From an uncultured Collinsella sp. (lineage in GTDB: Bacteria > Actinomycetota > Coriobacteriia > Coriobacteriales > Coriobacteriaceae): a stretch of 56,746 bases of DNA. The notes under the pieces were generated by a model, which saw only the letters and a list, made by a program, of their open reading frames with translations, was not told the DNA's origin and ran no database searches. This document shows positions 18,186 to 26,325 of this stretch, one piece after another. The position numbers and the translations under genes are program-made. The stretch's first letter is position 1; every line of letters starts with the position of its first letter. Where the stretch lies: positions 1-56,746 of the forward strand of contig UQHO01000010.1 in assembly GCA_900540995.1 (NCBI GenBank), written 5' to 3'.

Positions 18186-19658
18186 ATGAAGATCGTAGGC
18201 GTTGCCGCCTGTACTGTGGGTATCGCCCACACGTATATGGCCCAGAAGGCGATTCAGGATGAATGCGCCGCCCGTGGCATCGAGTGCAAGGTCGAGGCTC
18301 AGGGTGGCCTGGGTATCGAGAATGAGCTCACGCAGGAAGACGTGGACTCCGCCGACCTGGTCCTGGAGTCCGTCGACGTGGGTGTCGAGAACGAGGACCG
18401 TTTTGAGCAGAAGATGGCCGAGGGCAAGTTCCTGAAGGTCGGCACCTCGGATGTAATCGCCGATCCGGTAAAGATCATCGACCAGGCCATTGAGATCATC
18501 AAGGCGACGGGTGGCGCCGTTGACGCGCCCAAGGCCGAGGCCAAGGCAGAGAAGAAGGCCGTCTCCGCTGCCCCGCAGGCCCCGACACCGGCGTCCAAGC
18601 AGTCTATCTTTGCCGATCCTGGTAAGACGCTGCTCAATGCATTCAATACCGGCGTTTCCTATTTTATCCCCATCGTCGTTATCGGCGGCGTGTTTCTCGC
18701 CTTCTCGCTGGCATCCGGTACCGCCGGCGCCAACGGCATGGAGGTTACGAACCCGCTGATGGTGAGTCTTAACACCATCGGCATGGCCGGCATCTCCATG
18801 ATGATCCCGGTGCTCGCGGCTTACATCTCCTACTCGATGGCTGGCAAGCCCGCGCTCGCCCCTGGCTTCGTTCTGGGCTACCTTGTCAACAACGCCGTCG
18901 TCACTCCCAGCGGCAACAGCGTTTCGACCGGCTTCTTGGGCGCCATGATTATGGCCGTCATCTGCGGTTACTTTGTCCGCTGGATGAAGACCTGGAAGGT
19001 CAACAACACCATCCAGACCATCATGCCCATCCTGATCATCCCGATTCTGACCTCGCTTGTCCTGGGCATGGCCTATATCTACATCCTGGCCACGCCGCTT
19101 GGCTTTGTGATGGACTGGCTCACCGGCGTGCTCGGTAGCCTGCAGGGCGGCTCCGCCGTCGTCCTGGGTCTGGTCATTGGCGTTATGACCGCCTTCGATA
19201 TGGGTGGCCCCATCAACAAGACCGCCTCGACCTTCACCATGGCCATCATGGCCTCCGGTATCTACGGTCCTAACGGTATGTTCCGCGTCGCCGTCGCCGT
19301 TCCCCCGATCGCCTGTGGCCTCGCTGCGCTCATCGCCAAGAACAAGTTCGATGACGCTGATCGCCAGATGGGTATCTCCGCGCTGTTCATGGGCTGCATC
19401 GGCATTACCGAGGGCGCTATCCCCTTCGCGGTCAAGGACCTTGGCCACACCCTGCCCGGCATCTGCATCGGCTCTGCCGTGGGCGCGGCGCTCGCCGCCT
19501 TCCAGGGTATCGACTGCTACGTCCCGCACGGTGGCTTTATCGTCGCCCTTGCCACCAACAACGTCGCGCTGTTCTGCCTGGACATCGTGATTGGCGCCGT
19601 GGTCGCCGCTGCAATCCTGATTGCCATGAAGCCCACGCTCGACAAGCAGGCCAAGTAA
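18186..19658 (+). CDS. PTS fructose-family EIIBC sugar permease
   Basis: 490 residues. It transports a sugar across the membrane while phosphorylating it. Residues 1-100 are an EIIB domain of the fructose type with the phospho-cysteine at position 9 (AACTVGIAHTYMA). A Lys/Ala/Pro linker at about 108-140 leads to a membrane EIIC domain with roughly ten helices and the motif FDMGGPINKTA. EIIA is encoded separately at the end of the same operon. The start at 18186 is supported by GAGGGAAG. Upstream in-frame residues have no ribosome binding site. Substrates of this family include fructose, mannose derivatives and hexitols. Confidence 0.9.
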   Translation: MKIVGVAACTVGIAHTYMAQKAIQDECAARGIECKVEAQGGLGIENELTQEDVDSADLVLESVDVGVENEDRFEQKMAEGKFLKVGTSDVIADPVKIIDQAIEIIKATGGAVDAPKAEAKAEKKAVSAAPQAPTPASKQSIFADPGKTLLNAFNTGVSYFIPIVVIGGVFLAFSLASGTAGANGMEVTNPLMVSLNTIGMAGISMMIPVLAAYISYSMAGKPALAPGFVLGYLVNNAVVTPSGNSVSTGFLGAMIMAVICGYFVRWMKTWKVNNTIQTIMPILIIPILTSLVLGMAYIYILATPLGFVMDWLTGVLGSLQGGSAVVLGLVIGVMTAFDMGGPINKTASTFTMAIMASGIYGPNGMFRVAVAVPPIACGLAALIAKNKFDDADRQMGISALFMGCIGITEGAIPFAVKDLGHTLPGICIGSAVGAALAAFQGIDCYVPHGGFIVALATNNVALFCLDIVIGAVVAAAILIAMKPTLDKQAK

Positions 19659-19672
19659 ACCTTTAAGGACTC

Positions 19673-19733
19673 CGGTTGTGCGGAGGGATGGATTTGACTC
19701 CGCACAACCGCCCCTACACAACAAAATCCATCC
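19673..19733 (+). promoter_or_regulatory. interleaved hairpins forming a candidate pseudoknot or switch
   Basis: CGGTTGTGCGGAG at 19673-19685 pairs perfectly over 13 bp with 19698-19710. The 12-base loop contains GGATGGATTT (19686-19695), which pairs perfectly over 10 bp with AAATCCATCC at 19724-19733. The two stems interleave, so they form an H-type pseudoknot or, since there is no base between the 5' strands, two competing hairpins. A further imperfect hairpin (GGGCCCA, TGGGTCC) follows at 19743-19762. It lies in the 144-base gap between the EIIBC and gatZ-like genes, 70 bases before the gatZ-like ATG, and probably tunes processing, attenuation or stability of the operon mRNA. Confidence 0.6.
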
Positions 19734-19802
19734 GTACTGATAGGGCCCACATCTGGGTCCCAGGGAACTTTTGTCAAAAATCCTCTGGAGAAGGAGAACA
19801 AA

Positions 19803-21077
19803 ATGTCCAACCTCACCATCCGCCAGGCCGTTCAGGGCATGCTCAAACTGCAGGATAGCGGCGATCACGCAACCATGGTCGGCATTGGCCCCATGAGCCC
19901 CAACCTGATTCAGGCCGTGTTCGAGCTTGCCAAGGACGAGGATTTCCCGCCCATGTTTATCGCCAGTCGCAACCAGGTCGATATGGACGAGATGGGCGCC
20001 GGCTACGTCAACGGTTGGGACCAGACGCGCTTTGCCGCCGACATCAAGAAGGTCGCCGACGAGGTGGGTTACACCGGTCCGTACTACCTGTGCCGAGATC
20101 ACGGCGGTCCGTGGCAGCGCGACGAGGAGCGTAACGCCCACCTGCCCGAGGACGAGGCCATGGAGCTCGCCCGCAAGTCCTTCGTCGCCGACATGGAGGC
20201 AGGCTTTGACCTGCTGATGGTCGACCCCACCAAGGACCCCTATCAGATCGGTAAGGTTATCCCGCTCGACGTGGTGCTTCGCCGCACGATCGACCTCATC
20301 GACTATCTTGAGCAGTATCGCCGTGAGCACAATCTGCCCGAGGTCGCATACGAGGTCGGCACCGAGGAGACCAACGGCGGCCTGACCTCCACCGACAAGT
20401 ACGAGGAGTTTATCTCTCAGCTGCAGCCCGAGCTCGAGAAGCGCGGATGCCCCATGCCCACCTTCATCGTCGGTCAGACCGGTACCCTTACCCGCTGGAC
20501 GGAGCAGGTTGGCCACTACAACTTCAAGAACGCTCGCGAGCTTGCCGATATGGCCAAGCGCTACGGCGTGGGCCTGAAGGAGCACAACGCCGACTACCTG
20601 GACGACGCGACGCTGCTCGAGCACATCCCGGCACACGTGACCGCCTCCAACGTCGCTCCGCAGTATGGCACCGAGGAGACCCGCGCCTACCTCAAGCTCT
20701 GCGCCACCGAGCAGATCCTGGTCGACAACGGTCTGTGCGATGACCCCTCCGACCTGTACCACACCCTGCTGGTCAAGGCCATCAAGACCGAGCGCTGGCG
20801 CAAGTGGATGACTGGCGACGATGTCAACCTGCAGGTTGACGACATTCTGGCCGACGACGAGCTCAGCCTGAAGATTCTGGATGTCTCCGGCCACTACGCG
20901 TTCAACGATCCCGAGGTCAAGGAGCAGGTCGAGAAGCTCTATCGCAACCTCGCTGCCCAAGACATCGACGGCAAGCGCTTTGTGATCGAGCACATCAAGC
21001 GCCCGATCAAGCAGTACGTCGTCGGTCTTAACCTCAAGGGCGTCACGAGCCGCATCGAGAAGGCTCTCGAGGACTAG
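19803..21077 (+). CDS. class II tagatose-bisphosphate aldolase family protein, GatZ/KbaZ-like
   Basis: 424 residues, normal for the GatZ/KbaZ family. Family members were described as non-catalytic subunits that stabilise the GatY/KbaY aldolase. Related proteins are reported to be ketose-phosphate epimerases (established only as family knowledge). The barrel has conserved stretches VGIGPMSPNLI, YLCRDHGGPWQRDEE, MVDPTKDPYQIGK, YEVGTEETNGGL and VGLKEHNADYL with metal-binding-like His and Asp residues. No GatY/KbaY partner or tagatose-6-phosphate kinase is present in the operon. AGAAGGAG precedes the ATG. In this context an epimerase or isomerase acting on the imported sugar phosphate is an attractive alternative. 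Confidence 0.85.
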   Translation: MSNLTIRQAVQGMLKLQDSGDHATMVGIGPMSPNLIQAVFELAKDEDFPPMFIASRNQVDMDEMGAGYVNGWDQTRFAADIKKVADEVGYTGPYYLCRDHGGPWQRDEERNAHLPEDEAMELARKSFVADMEAGFDLLMVDPTKDPYQIGKVIPLDVVLRRTIDLIDYLEQYRREHNLPEVAYEVGTEETNGGLTSTDKYEEFISQLQPELEKRGCPMPTFIVGQTGTLTRWTEQVGHYNFKNARELADMAKRYGVGLKEHNADYLDDATLLEHIPAHVTASNVAPQYGTEETRAYLKLCATEQILVDNGLCDDPSDLYHTLLVKAIKTERWRKWMTGDDVNLQVDDILADDELSLKILDVSGHYAFNDPEVKEQVEKLYRNLAAQDIDGKRFVIEHIKRPIKQYVVGLNLKGVTSRIEKALED

Positions 21078-21080
21078 GTA

Positions 21081-21225
21081 GTTCCGGCGTTTTGACAAAC
21101 GCCGGACCGGTCGACGCTGCGCGGGCATCTGCCGGGCAATCTGGCGCTCAAGCCGTCGCTCGCGTACCAAAGTACGCTTCGCTCCTCTTTCGCACCACCT
21201 TGCCACGGCAGCTGCCCGCTCGCTG
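21081..21225 (-). repeat. 145-nt structured element, copy C
   Basis: Read on the minus strand this matches the two plus-strand copies at 24439 and 33911 in length, layout and conserved blocks (GCGAGCGGGC, CAAGGTG, CAGATTG, GCGCAGCGTC). The outer stem joins + bases 21200-21219 with 21121-21139 (18 pairs, one mismatch, one bulge). An inner GCGTAC/GTACGC hairpin and a terminal 10-bp hairpin (CCGGCGTTT type, 21083-21106) follow. It starts three bases after the gatZ-like stop codon and fills the gap before the transaldolase gene. Confidence 0.75.
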
Positions 21226-21296
21226 ACGTTGGATTGACCGACGATTGGGCCGCTGTCCTTAGGATTACTAGCAATTCATTTGAAGGAGTTTGCACC

Positions 21297-21980
21297 ATGA
21301 AGTTCTTTATCGATACCGCCAACCTTGATGAGATCGCCGAGGCCAAGAGCTGGGGCTGCCTTGCCGGCGTCACCACCAACCCGTCCCTGTACGCTAAGAC
21401 CGGCGGCAAGCTGGCCGACTTTGAGCCCCACATGCTCAAGATCGCCGAGCTTTGCGAGGGGCTGCCCGTGTCTGCCGAGTCTACCGCCACCACGGCCGAG
21501 GGCATGATCGAGGAGGGCAAGCGCCTTGCTGCCCTCGCTCCCAACATCGTGGTTAAGCTTCCCGTGTGCGAGGCCGGTCTCGCCGCCTGCCGCGCCCTGG
21601 CCGACGCAGGCGTGCGCGTCAACATGACGCTTGTTTTCTCGCCGACCCAGGCCTTGATGGCCGCCAACGCCGGCGCTCGCTACATCAGCCCGTTTGTGGG
21701 GCGCTTCGATGACATCGCCGAGGACGGTATCTCGCAGCTCGACAACGTTGTGACCTGCATCAAGAACTATGACTGGACCGGCAAGAACGTCGACGACACC
21801 GTCGAGATCATCACCGCATCCGTCCGCACGCCCAACCACGTGACCCAGGCGGCTCTTCTTGGCGCCGACATCGCGACCGTGCCCATGGCCGCTCTCAAGA
21901 AGTGCCTGCGTCACCCGCTGACCGACCAGGGCCTTGCCTCGTTCGAGGCTGACTGGCAGAAGGTCGTCGCTCAGGCTTAA
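21297..21980 (+). CDS. transaldolase-like protein, fructose-6-phosphate aldolase (FSA/TalC) type
   Basis: 227 residues, the short form of the transaldolase family. The Schiff-base lysine is Lys87 in NIVVKLPVCEAG, and MKFFIDTANLDEIAEAKSWG and GVTTNPSLYAKTG are typical. Members either transfer dihydroxyacetone units (transaldolase) or cleave fructose 6-phosphate to dihydroxyacetone and glyceraldehyde 3-phosphate. GAAGGAG precedes the ATG at 21297. It lies between the gatZ-like and transketolase genes of one operon. Confidence 0.88.
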   Translation: MKFFIDTANLDEIAEAKSWGCLAGVTTNPSLYAKTGGKLADFEPHMLKIAELCEGLPVSAESTATTAEGMIEEGKRLAALAPNIVVKLPVCEAGLAACRALADAGVRVNMTLVFSPTQALMAANAGARYISPFVGRFDDIAEDGISQLDNVVTCIKNYDWTGKNVDDTVEIITASVRTPNHVTQAALLGADIATVPMAALKKCLRHPLTDQGLASFEADWQKVVAQA

Positions 21981-21991
21981 CGAGTGGATTG

Positions 21992-22020
21992 CCCCGGCAT
22001 CGCGTCATCCGGTGCCGGGG
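21992..22020 (+). terminator. hairpin between transaldolase and transketolase genes
   Basis: CCCCGGCA at 21992-21999 pairs with TGCCGGGG at 22013-22020 and is followed by TTGTT. It may be a partial terminator that lowers expression of downstream genes or an mRNA processing site. Confidence 0.5.
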
Positions 22021-22043
22021 TTGTTCTCAAGAGAGGAATTCGT

Positions 22044-22874
22044 ATGACCAACCAGGAGCTGGCGAAGGTCGCCAATGAGGTCAGGAAGGGTGTCGTGACT
22101 GCGGTTCACGCGGCCAAGTCGGGACATCCGGGTGGATCGCTCGGTGCTGCCGACATCATGACGTATCTGTACTTTGAGGAAATGAATATCGATCCTGCCG
22201 ACCCTCACAAGGCCGATCGCGATCGCTTTGTGCTCTCCAAGGGTCACGCGGCGCCGGGCCTGTATTCGGTGTTGGCAAATCGCGGCTATTTTCCCGTCGA
22301 AGAGCTCGAGACGCTCCGCCATATTGGCAGCCGACTGCAGGGCCATCCCAACATGAACGACACCCCGGGCATCGATATGTCCACCGGATCGCTCGGTCAG
22401 GGCATCTCTGCTGCAGTTGGAATGGCGCTTGCCGCTAAGCACTGGGGCGACGGCTACCGTGTCTACACGTTGCTGGGCGACGGCGAGTGCGAGGAGGGCC
22501 AGGTGTGGGAGGCGGCCATGTTTGCCGGCAACCATGCGCTCGACAATCTTGTTGCCGTCGTCGACCACAACGGCTTGCAGATTGACGGCACGATCGATGA
22601 GGTCAACTCGGCCATGCCGCTCGCTGACAAGTTCCGCGCCTTTAAGTGGCATGTGATAGAGCTAGCCGATGGCAACGACATGGCGCAGATTGAGGCGGCT
22701 TTCGCTGAGGCTCGTGAGGTGACCGGCGTGCCCGTCGCTATCATCGCCGAGACGGTGAAGGGCAAAGGCGTCTCCTTTATGGAGAACCAGGTTGGCTGGC
22801 ATGGCAAGGCGCCCAATGACGAGCAGTTTGAGCAGGCCATGGCCGAGCTCGCGGCAGCAGGAGAGGAGCTCTAA
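22044..22874 (+). CDS. transketolase, N-terminal (TPP-binding) subunit
   Basis: 276 residues, corresponding to the first half of ordinary transketolase. The thiamine-diphosphate motif reads GDGECEEGQVWEAAMFAGNHALDN and ends near HNGLQIDG. GHPGGSLGAADI and SKGHAAPGLY are conserved. With the next gene it forms a two-subunit transketolase that moves two-carbon units between sugar phosphates. Its stop overlaps the next ATG (TAATG). AGAGGAAT precedes the start. An earlier in-frame start would overlap the upstream hairpin. Confidence 0.92.
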   Translation: MTNQELAKVANEVRKGVVTAVHAAKSGHPGGSLGAADIMTYLYFEEMNIDPADPHKADRDRFVLSKGHAAPGLYSVLANRGYFPVEELETLRHIGSRLQGHPNMNDTPGIDMSTGSLGQGISAAVGMALAAKHWGDGYRVYTLLGDGECEEGQVWEAAMFAGNHALDNLVAVVDHNGLQIDGTIDEVNSAMPLADKFRAFKWHVIELADGNDMAQIEAAFAEAREVTGVPVAIIAETVKGKGVSFMENQVGWHGKAPNDEQFEQAMAELAAAGEEL

Positions 22875-23812
22875 TGGCAGAGGTCAAAAAAGTCGCCACG
22901 CGCGTAAGCTACGGCGAGGCGCTCGTCGAGCTGGGCAATGAGCACGATGACTTTGTAGTGCTCGATGCCGACCTGGCTGCCGCTACGCAGACGGGTAAGT
23001 TTAAGGCTGCTCACCCTGAGCGCTTTTACGATGCCGGCATCGCCGAGAGCAACCTGATGGGTCTTGCCGCCGGCATCGCGACCACGGGCCGCGTTGCTTT
23101 TGCGAGCACCTTTGCGATGTTTGCCGCCGGTCGCGCCTACGAGCAGGTCCGCAATTCCATTGGCTACCCGCACCTCAACGTCAAGATTGGCGCTACCCAT
23201 GCCGGCATTTCGGTGGGCGAGGACGGCGCCACGCACCAGTGCTGCGAGGATATCGCACTCATGCGCACGATTCCGGGTATGACGGTGGTCGTTCCCGCCG
23301 ACGACGTCGAGGCTCGTGCCTGTGTGCGCGCCGCCTATGAGTTTGAGGGCCCGGTTTACATGCGCTTCGGCCGCCTGGCAACACCGGTCATTAACGATCA
23401 CGAGGACTATGAGTTCAAGATTGGTCGCGGCGTGGCCGTGCGCGAGGGGTCCGATGTGACCATCATCGCTTGTGGCCTTATGGTCGCCGAGGCGCTTGAG
23501 GCTGCCGAGGCGCTCGCTGCCGATGGCATCGAAGCCGAGGTCATCAATATGCATACGATCAAGCCGCTTGATGAGCGCCTGGTGGTTGCCAGCGCCAAGA
23601 AGACTGGTCGCGTGGTCACTGCCGAGGAGCATTCGATTATCGGTGGTCTTGGCGAGGCCGTGGCCTCGGTGCTCGCGGAGCAGCATCCGGTGCCGATGCG
23701 ACGCGTCGGCGTGCGCGATGTGTATGGTGAGTCCGGCCCTGCGGTCGATTTGCTGCACAAGTACGGTTTGGATGCCGATGGCATCGAAGCCGCGGTCAGG
23801 TCCGTGCTGTAA
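22874..23812 (+). CDS. transketolase, C-terminal subunit
   Basis: 312 residues, the pyrimidine-binding and C-terminal domains of transketolase. Typical stretches are FYDAGIAESNLMGLAAGIATTGR with the catalytic Glu, GATHAGISVGEDGATHQ and VTAEEHSIIGGLGEAV. It is translationally coupled to the N-terminal subunit gene by a one-base overlap. It is followed after 12 bases by the EIIA gene. Confidence 0.92.
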   Translation: MAEVKKVATRVSYGEALVELGNEHDDFVVLDADLAAATQTGKFKAAHPERFYDAGIAESNLMGLAAGIATTGRVAFASTFAMFAAGRAYEQVRNSIGYPHLNVKIGATHAGISVGEDGATHQCCEDIALMRTIPGMTVVVPADDVEARACVRAAYEFEGPVYMRFGRLATPVINDHEDYEFKIGRGVAVREGSDVTIIACGLMVAEALEAAEALAADGIEAEVINMHTIKPLDERLVVASAKKTGRVVTAEEHSIIGGLGEAVASVLAEQHPVPMRRVGVRDVYGESGPAVDLLHKYGLDADGIEAAVRSVL

Positions 23813-23824
23813 GGAGGGTTTTCC

Positions 23825-24277
23825 ATGGGATTTGTATCTGCCAATCAGGTGACAATCGGACATGCCGCCGCCTCGCGCGAGGATGCTCTGCATTATTTGT
23901 CCGAGCAGGCTGTCGAACTTGGCTTTGCCGATGACGCGTCTGCCGTAGAGGCCGCCTTTATCGCTCGCGAAAATGAGGCCGAGACCGGTCTTGTCGCTGG
24001 TTTTGCCGTTCCGCATGCCAAGAGCGACGCGATTCATACGCCGGGCGTGGCCGTGCTCAAGTTGACCGAGCCTGTTGAGTGGCCAAGCTTTGATGGCGTG
24101 CCCGTCGATGTGGCGCTCGCGTTGTATGTTCCTGCGGGCGAGGCTGGAACCACGCATCTGCGTCTGCTTTCCAAGGCTGCCGTGATGCTGATGGATGCCG
24201 GCTTCCGCGACAAAGTGCGCGAAAGCACCGACCCCGTAGAGATTGCGGAGCTCATCAATAGCGGACTCGAAGACTAG
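23825..24277 (+). CDS. PTS EIIA component, fructose/mannitol type
   Basis: 150 residues. It passes phosphate from HPr to the EIIB domain of the first operon gene. The phospho-accepting residue is His64 in GFAVPHAKSDAI, the hallmark of the PTS EIIA type 2 family. GGAGGG precedes the ATG. It completes the set of parts needed for uptake, since EIIB and EIIC are fused in the first gene. Confidence 0.93.
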   Translation: MGFVSANQVTIGHAAASREDALHYLSEQAVELGFADDASAVEAAFIARENEAETGLVAGFAVPHAKSDAIHTPGVAVLKLTEPVEWPSFDGVPVDVALALYVPAGEAGTTHLRLLSKAAVMLMDAGFRDKVRESTDPVEIAELINSGLED

Positions 24278-24320
24278 AACGGTCATCCCGTTCAATCAAT
24301 CGATCCTTCTCCAAGGAAAA

Positions 24321-24355
24321 GGGCCGCGACGCCATAGGGGTGTCGCGGCCCTGTT
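24321..24355 (+). terminator. terminator of the PTS operon
   Basis: GGGCCGCGAC at 24321-24330 pairs with GTCGCGGCCC at 24342-24351, followed by TGTTT. The T run is short, so read-through into the repeats beyond is possible. Confidence 0.7.
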
Positions 24356-24356
24356 T

Positions 24357-24408
24357 GCGTTTCCCCAGATAAAACCTGCCAAAATAAACCTGTCCCTTTT
24401 TGGTAGGT
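24357..24408 (+). repeat. 52-bp repeat, left copy of a perfect inverted pair
   Basis: These 52 bases recur without change, in inverted orientation, at 27564-27615. The pair brackets a 3.26-kb unit with larE, a HAD gene and a LacI gene. Inside each copy ACCTGCCAAAA and TTTTGGTAGGT form an imperfect hairpin whose loop carries AACCTGTCCC, the complement of the GGGACAG core. Confidence 0.9.
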
Positions 24409-24438
24409 CAGTTAACGCAGTCCAGGTTGAGCATATGC

Positions 24439-24584
24439 GAGCGAGCAGGCTCCGGGTGCGGTAAGGTGACGTGAAACAAGCGGGCGCTGACCTTTTGGTC
24501 GCGCCCGTGAAGTTGAACGTCAGATTGCCGTGCCCGGGGCCTGCGCAGCGCCGAGCAGTTACGCCGTTTGTAAAACGGCGTAAC
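24439..24584 (+). repeat. 146-nt structured element, copy A
   Basis: Outer stem: 24445-24464 with 24525-24544, 20 continuous pairs of which four are G.U on the plus strand. Middle stem TGACGT/ACGTCA. Inner stem CGGGCGC-GACC with GGTC-GCGCCCG, a bulged T and a TTTT loop. Conserved spacer GCAGCG. Terminal 12-bp hairpin 24558-24569 with 24573-24584. It ends exactly at the larE stop codon on the other strand. Compensatory differences from copies B and C support the structure. Confidence 0.75.
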
Positions 24585-25463
24585 CTAAAGGTTCATGTTG
24601 CCGTGGATGTAGGGGGTGACCTCGGGGGAGATGTGGTCGCAGCCCAGCTCGCGCAGCGCGGACTCGATAACGGCGGGCAGCGGGGTCTTGCCCTTGTCGT
24701 CGACGGCGGCACCGCCGAGGGCGGCAATCTTGGCAACATCTGCGGGTGCGGCCTCGATATGCATGCAGCCGCCGACCAAGCGTGCGCGTACCTGTGCCAG
24801 ATCAAGATCGTGCAGGTAATCCTCGCAGGCGCGGATTAAATCGACCTTCTCACGCGTAAGCTTCTCGCCCGTGGGGACGCGCGTGGCAAGACATGCTCCC
24901 GCCGGCAGGTTCCAAACGGGATAGCCCCATGCGCGCAGCAGCTCGCGCTCTTCGTCCTTGGTAAAGCCGACCTCCATGAGAGGGGAGCGTACGCCGAGCT
25001 CTTCGGCGGCGCGCATGCCGGGACGGTAATCGCCGCGGTCGCTCTCGTTGCTGCCGTCGATGACGGTGGGAAAGCCGAGCGACTTGGCGTGGTTGACGAT
25101 GGCGGTAAAGCCGGCATGCTTGCAGTGGTAGCAGCGATTGGCATCGTTGCAGGCTACTTGGGGGAGCTGCAACTGATCCACCGAAAGATTGAGCACGGGG
25201 AGCTTAAAATGCGGCCCCTCATTGGCCTGCCCATCAACGGACTGCTCAAACGAAGCCTGCTCGGGCGTGCCGATGAGCGGCGTGGCGAGATGGACGAGGA
25301 GGGTATTGGTAGGCATGATGCGGGCGCATACGGCGGCCAAAAAGCTGCTGTCAACGCCGCCGGAAAACCCGATAGCCACGCGTCCGTATGCCAAAAGCAG
25401 CTGTTCGAGTGCCGATAGCTTGTCTTGAAGCTCCTCTGCGGGTGCCGTGGTGTCTAAAATCAT
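24585..25463 (-). CDS. larE: ATP-dependent sacrificial sulfur transferase LarE-like
   Basis: 292 residues of the PP-loop pyrophosphatase family. LarE adenylates a pyridinium dicarboxylate precursor and donates sulfur from its own cysteine while building the nickel-pincer cofactor of lactate racemase. The PP-loop SGGVDSS is at residues 34-40, with CYHCKHAGF, DGSNESDRGDYRPG and PAGACLATRVPTGE, whose Cys is the likely sacrificial residue. No larA, larB or larC genes are in the window, so partners must be elsewhere or the role differs. AAGGAT precedes the ATG. It is divergent from a HAD phosphatase gene. Confidence 0.85.
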   Translation of the reverse strand: MILDTTAPAEELQDKLSALEQLLLAYGRVAIGFSGGVDSSFLAAVCARIMPTNTLLVHLATPLIGTPEQASFEQSVDGQANEGPHFKLPVLNLSVDQLQLPQVACNDANRCYHCKHAGFTAIVNHAKSLGFPTVIDGSNESDRGDYRPGMRAAEELGVRSPLMEVGFTKDEERELLRAWGYPVWNLPAGACLATRVPTGEKLTREKVDLIRACEDYLHDLDLAQVRARLVGGCMHIEAAPADVAKIAALGGAAVDDKGKTPLPAVIESALRELGCDHISPEVTPYIHGNMNL

Positions 25464-25559
25464 GAAACGATCCTTATCGTTGAGTACTCGATCAAAAACT
25501 ATAATCCTAATGCGTTACTTGCCATAAGACTTCTATCTGTGTAACGAAAGTGCAATATG

Positions 25560-25576
25560 GTATATACGTTATATAC
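25560..25576 (+). promoter_or_regulatory. candidate operator before the HAD gene
   Basis: GTATATA and TATATAC form a perfect 7-bp inverted repeat around CGT, 60 bases before the HAD start codon and within the larE/HAD divergent region. It has operator geometry and overlaps an AT-rich likely promoter. The binding factor is unknown. Confidence 0.4.
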
Positions 25577-25636
25577 AAGTTGCCAAATGCGGTAGAGTTG
25601 CGGCAATGCGACGGCGAGAGTCGATGGGGGACCGAT

Positions 25637-26287
25637 ATGATCAAGGCTGTTATTTTTGACATGGATGGAACGCTGGTCGATACCGAGCGTTTGGGGATTA
25701 AGGCCTGGAAGGCAGGCACCGCTGAGCTGGGGCTCGCGATTGATGAAGCGCTGATCCATCAGTTTATCGGCCGCACGCTGCCCGATGTGATGGATATCCT
25801 CGATAAGCATTATGGCAGCCACGAAACCACCGAGGCGATCTATCGTCGCCACAAGGAGATTCGCGACGAGATGGTCAAGACCGAACTGGAACTTAAGGCC
25901 GGCGCCGCCGAGTGCCTAGACGAGCTGCTGGCTGCGGGCTATCACGTTGGTCTAGCGACGTCGTCGCGCCTCGTTACGGCCGAGCGCAACCTTAAGATGG
26001 TTGGCCTCTTTGACAAGTTTGAAACGGTAACGTGTGGCGAGGACGTCGTGCACGGCAAGCCCGACCCCGAGATGTATCTGCTCGCCTGCGAGCGCGCGGG
26101 CTTTGCTCCCGAGGAATGTGCCGTGGTCGAGGATTCGCGCAACGGCTGCGTCTCGGGCATTACGGCCGGCTGCCATGTCTTTGCCGTCCCCGATATCGTG
26201 CCGCTGCCGCAGGACGTGGTGGATGGCTGCGAGGCCGTGCTCGATACGCTGTTCGATCTGGCGGCGGCGGTCAAGGCCGTGCGCTAG
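25637..26287 (+). CDS. HAD-superfamily hydrolase, subfamily IA, phosphoglucomutase/phosphatase-like
   Basis: 216 residues. The nucleophile motif DMDGTLVDTE is at the N-terminus, the cap domain follows, then ATSSR (motif II), GKPDPEMYLLA (motif III Lys) and VVEDSRNGCVSG (motif IV). This is the pattern of beta-phosphoglucomutase-like sugar phosphatases. The substrate is not readable. The start at 25637 follows a GGGGGACC stretch. The longer frame from 25550 covers the promoter. It converges with a LacI regulator across a strong terminator. Confidence 0.87.
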   Translation: MIKAVIFDMDGTLVDTERLGIKAWKAGTAELGLAIDEALIHQFIGRTLPDVMDILDKHYGSHETTEAIYRRHKEIRDEMVKTELELKAGAAECLDELLAAGYHVGLATSSRLVTAERNLKMVGLFDKFETVTCGEDVVHGKPDPEMYLLACERAGFAPEECAVVEDSRNGCVSGITAGCHVFAVPDIVPLPQDVVDGCEAVLDTLFDLAAAVKAVR

Positions 26288-26325
26288 ACAATTGCGGTGT
26301 TGAAACGAGCGATTGCTCACGTTTG

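Noticed and set aside
18009..21206. A 1,065-codon open frame on the minus strand
   Set aside because: It is antisense to the PTS EIIBC and gatZ-like genes, both clearly real, and its translation is Gly/His/Asp-rich without domains, a common artefact of GC-rich codon bias.
24439..24584. Element A as an integron attC site, retron msr-msd or CRISPR repeat
   Set aside because: No integrase, reverse transcriptase or cas gene is near. The outer arms lack attC R/L boxes, and copies are not tandem with spacers.
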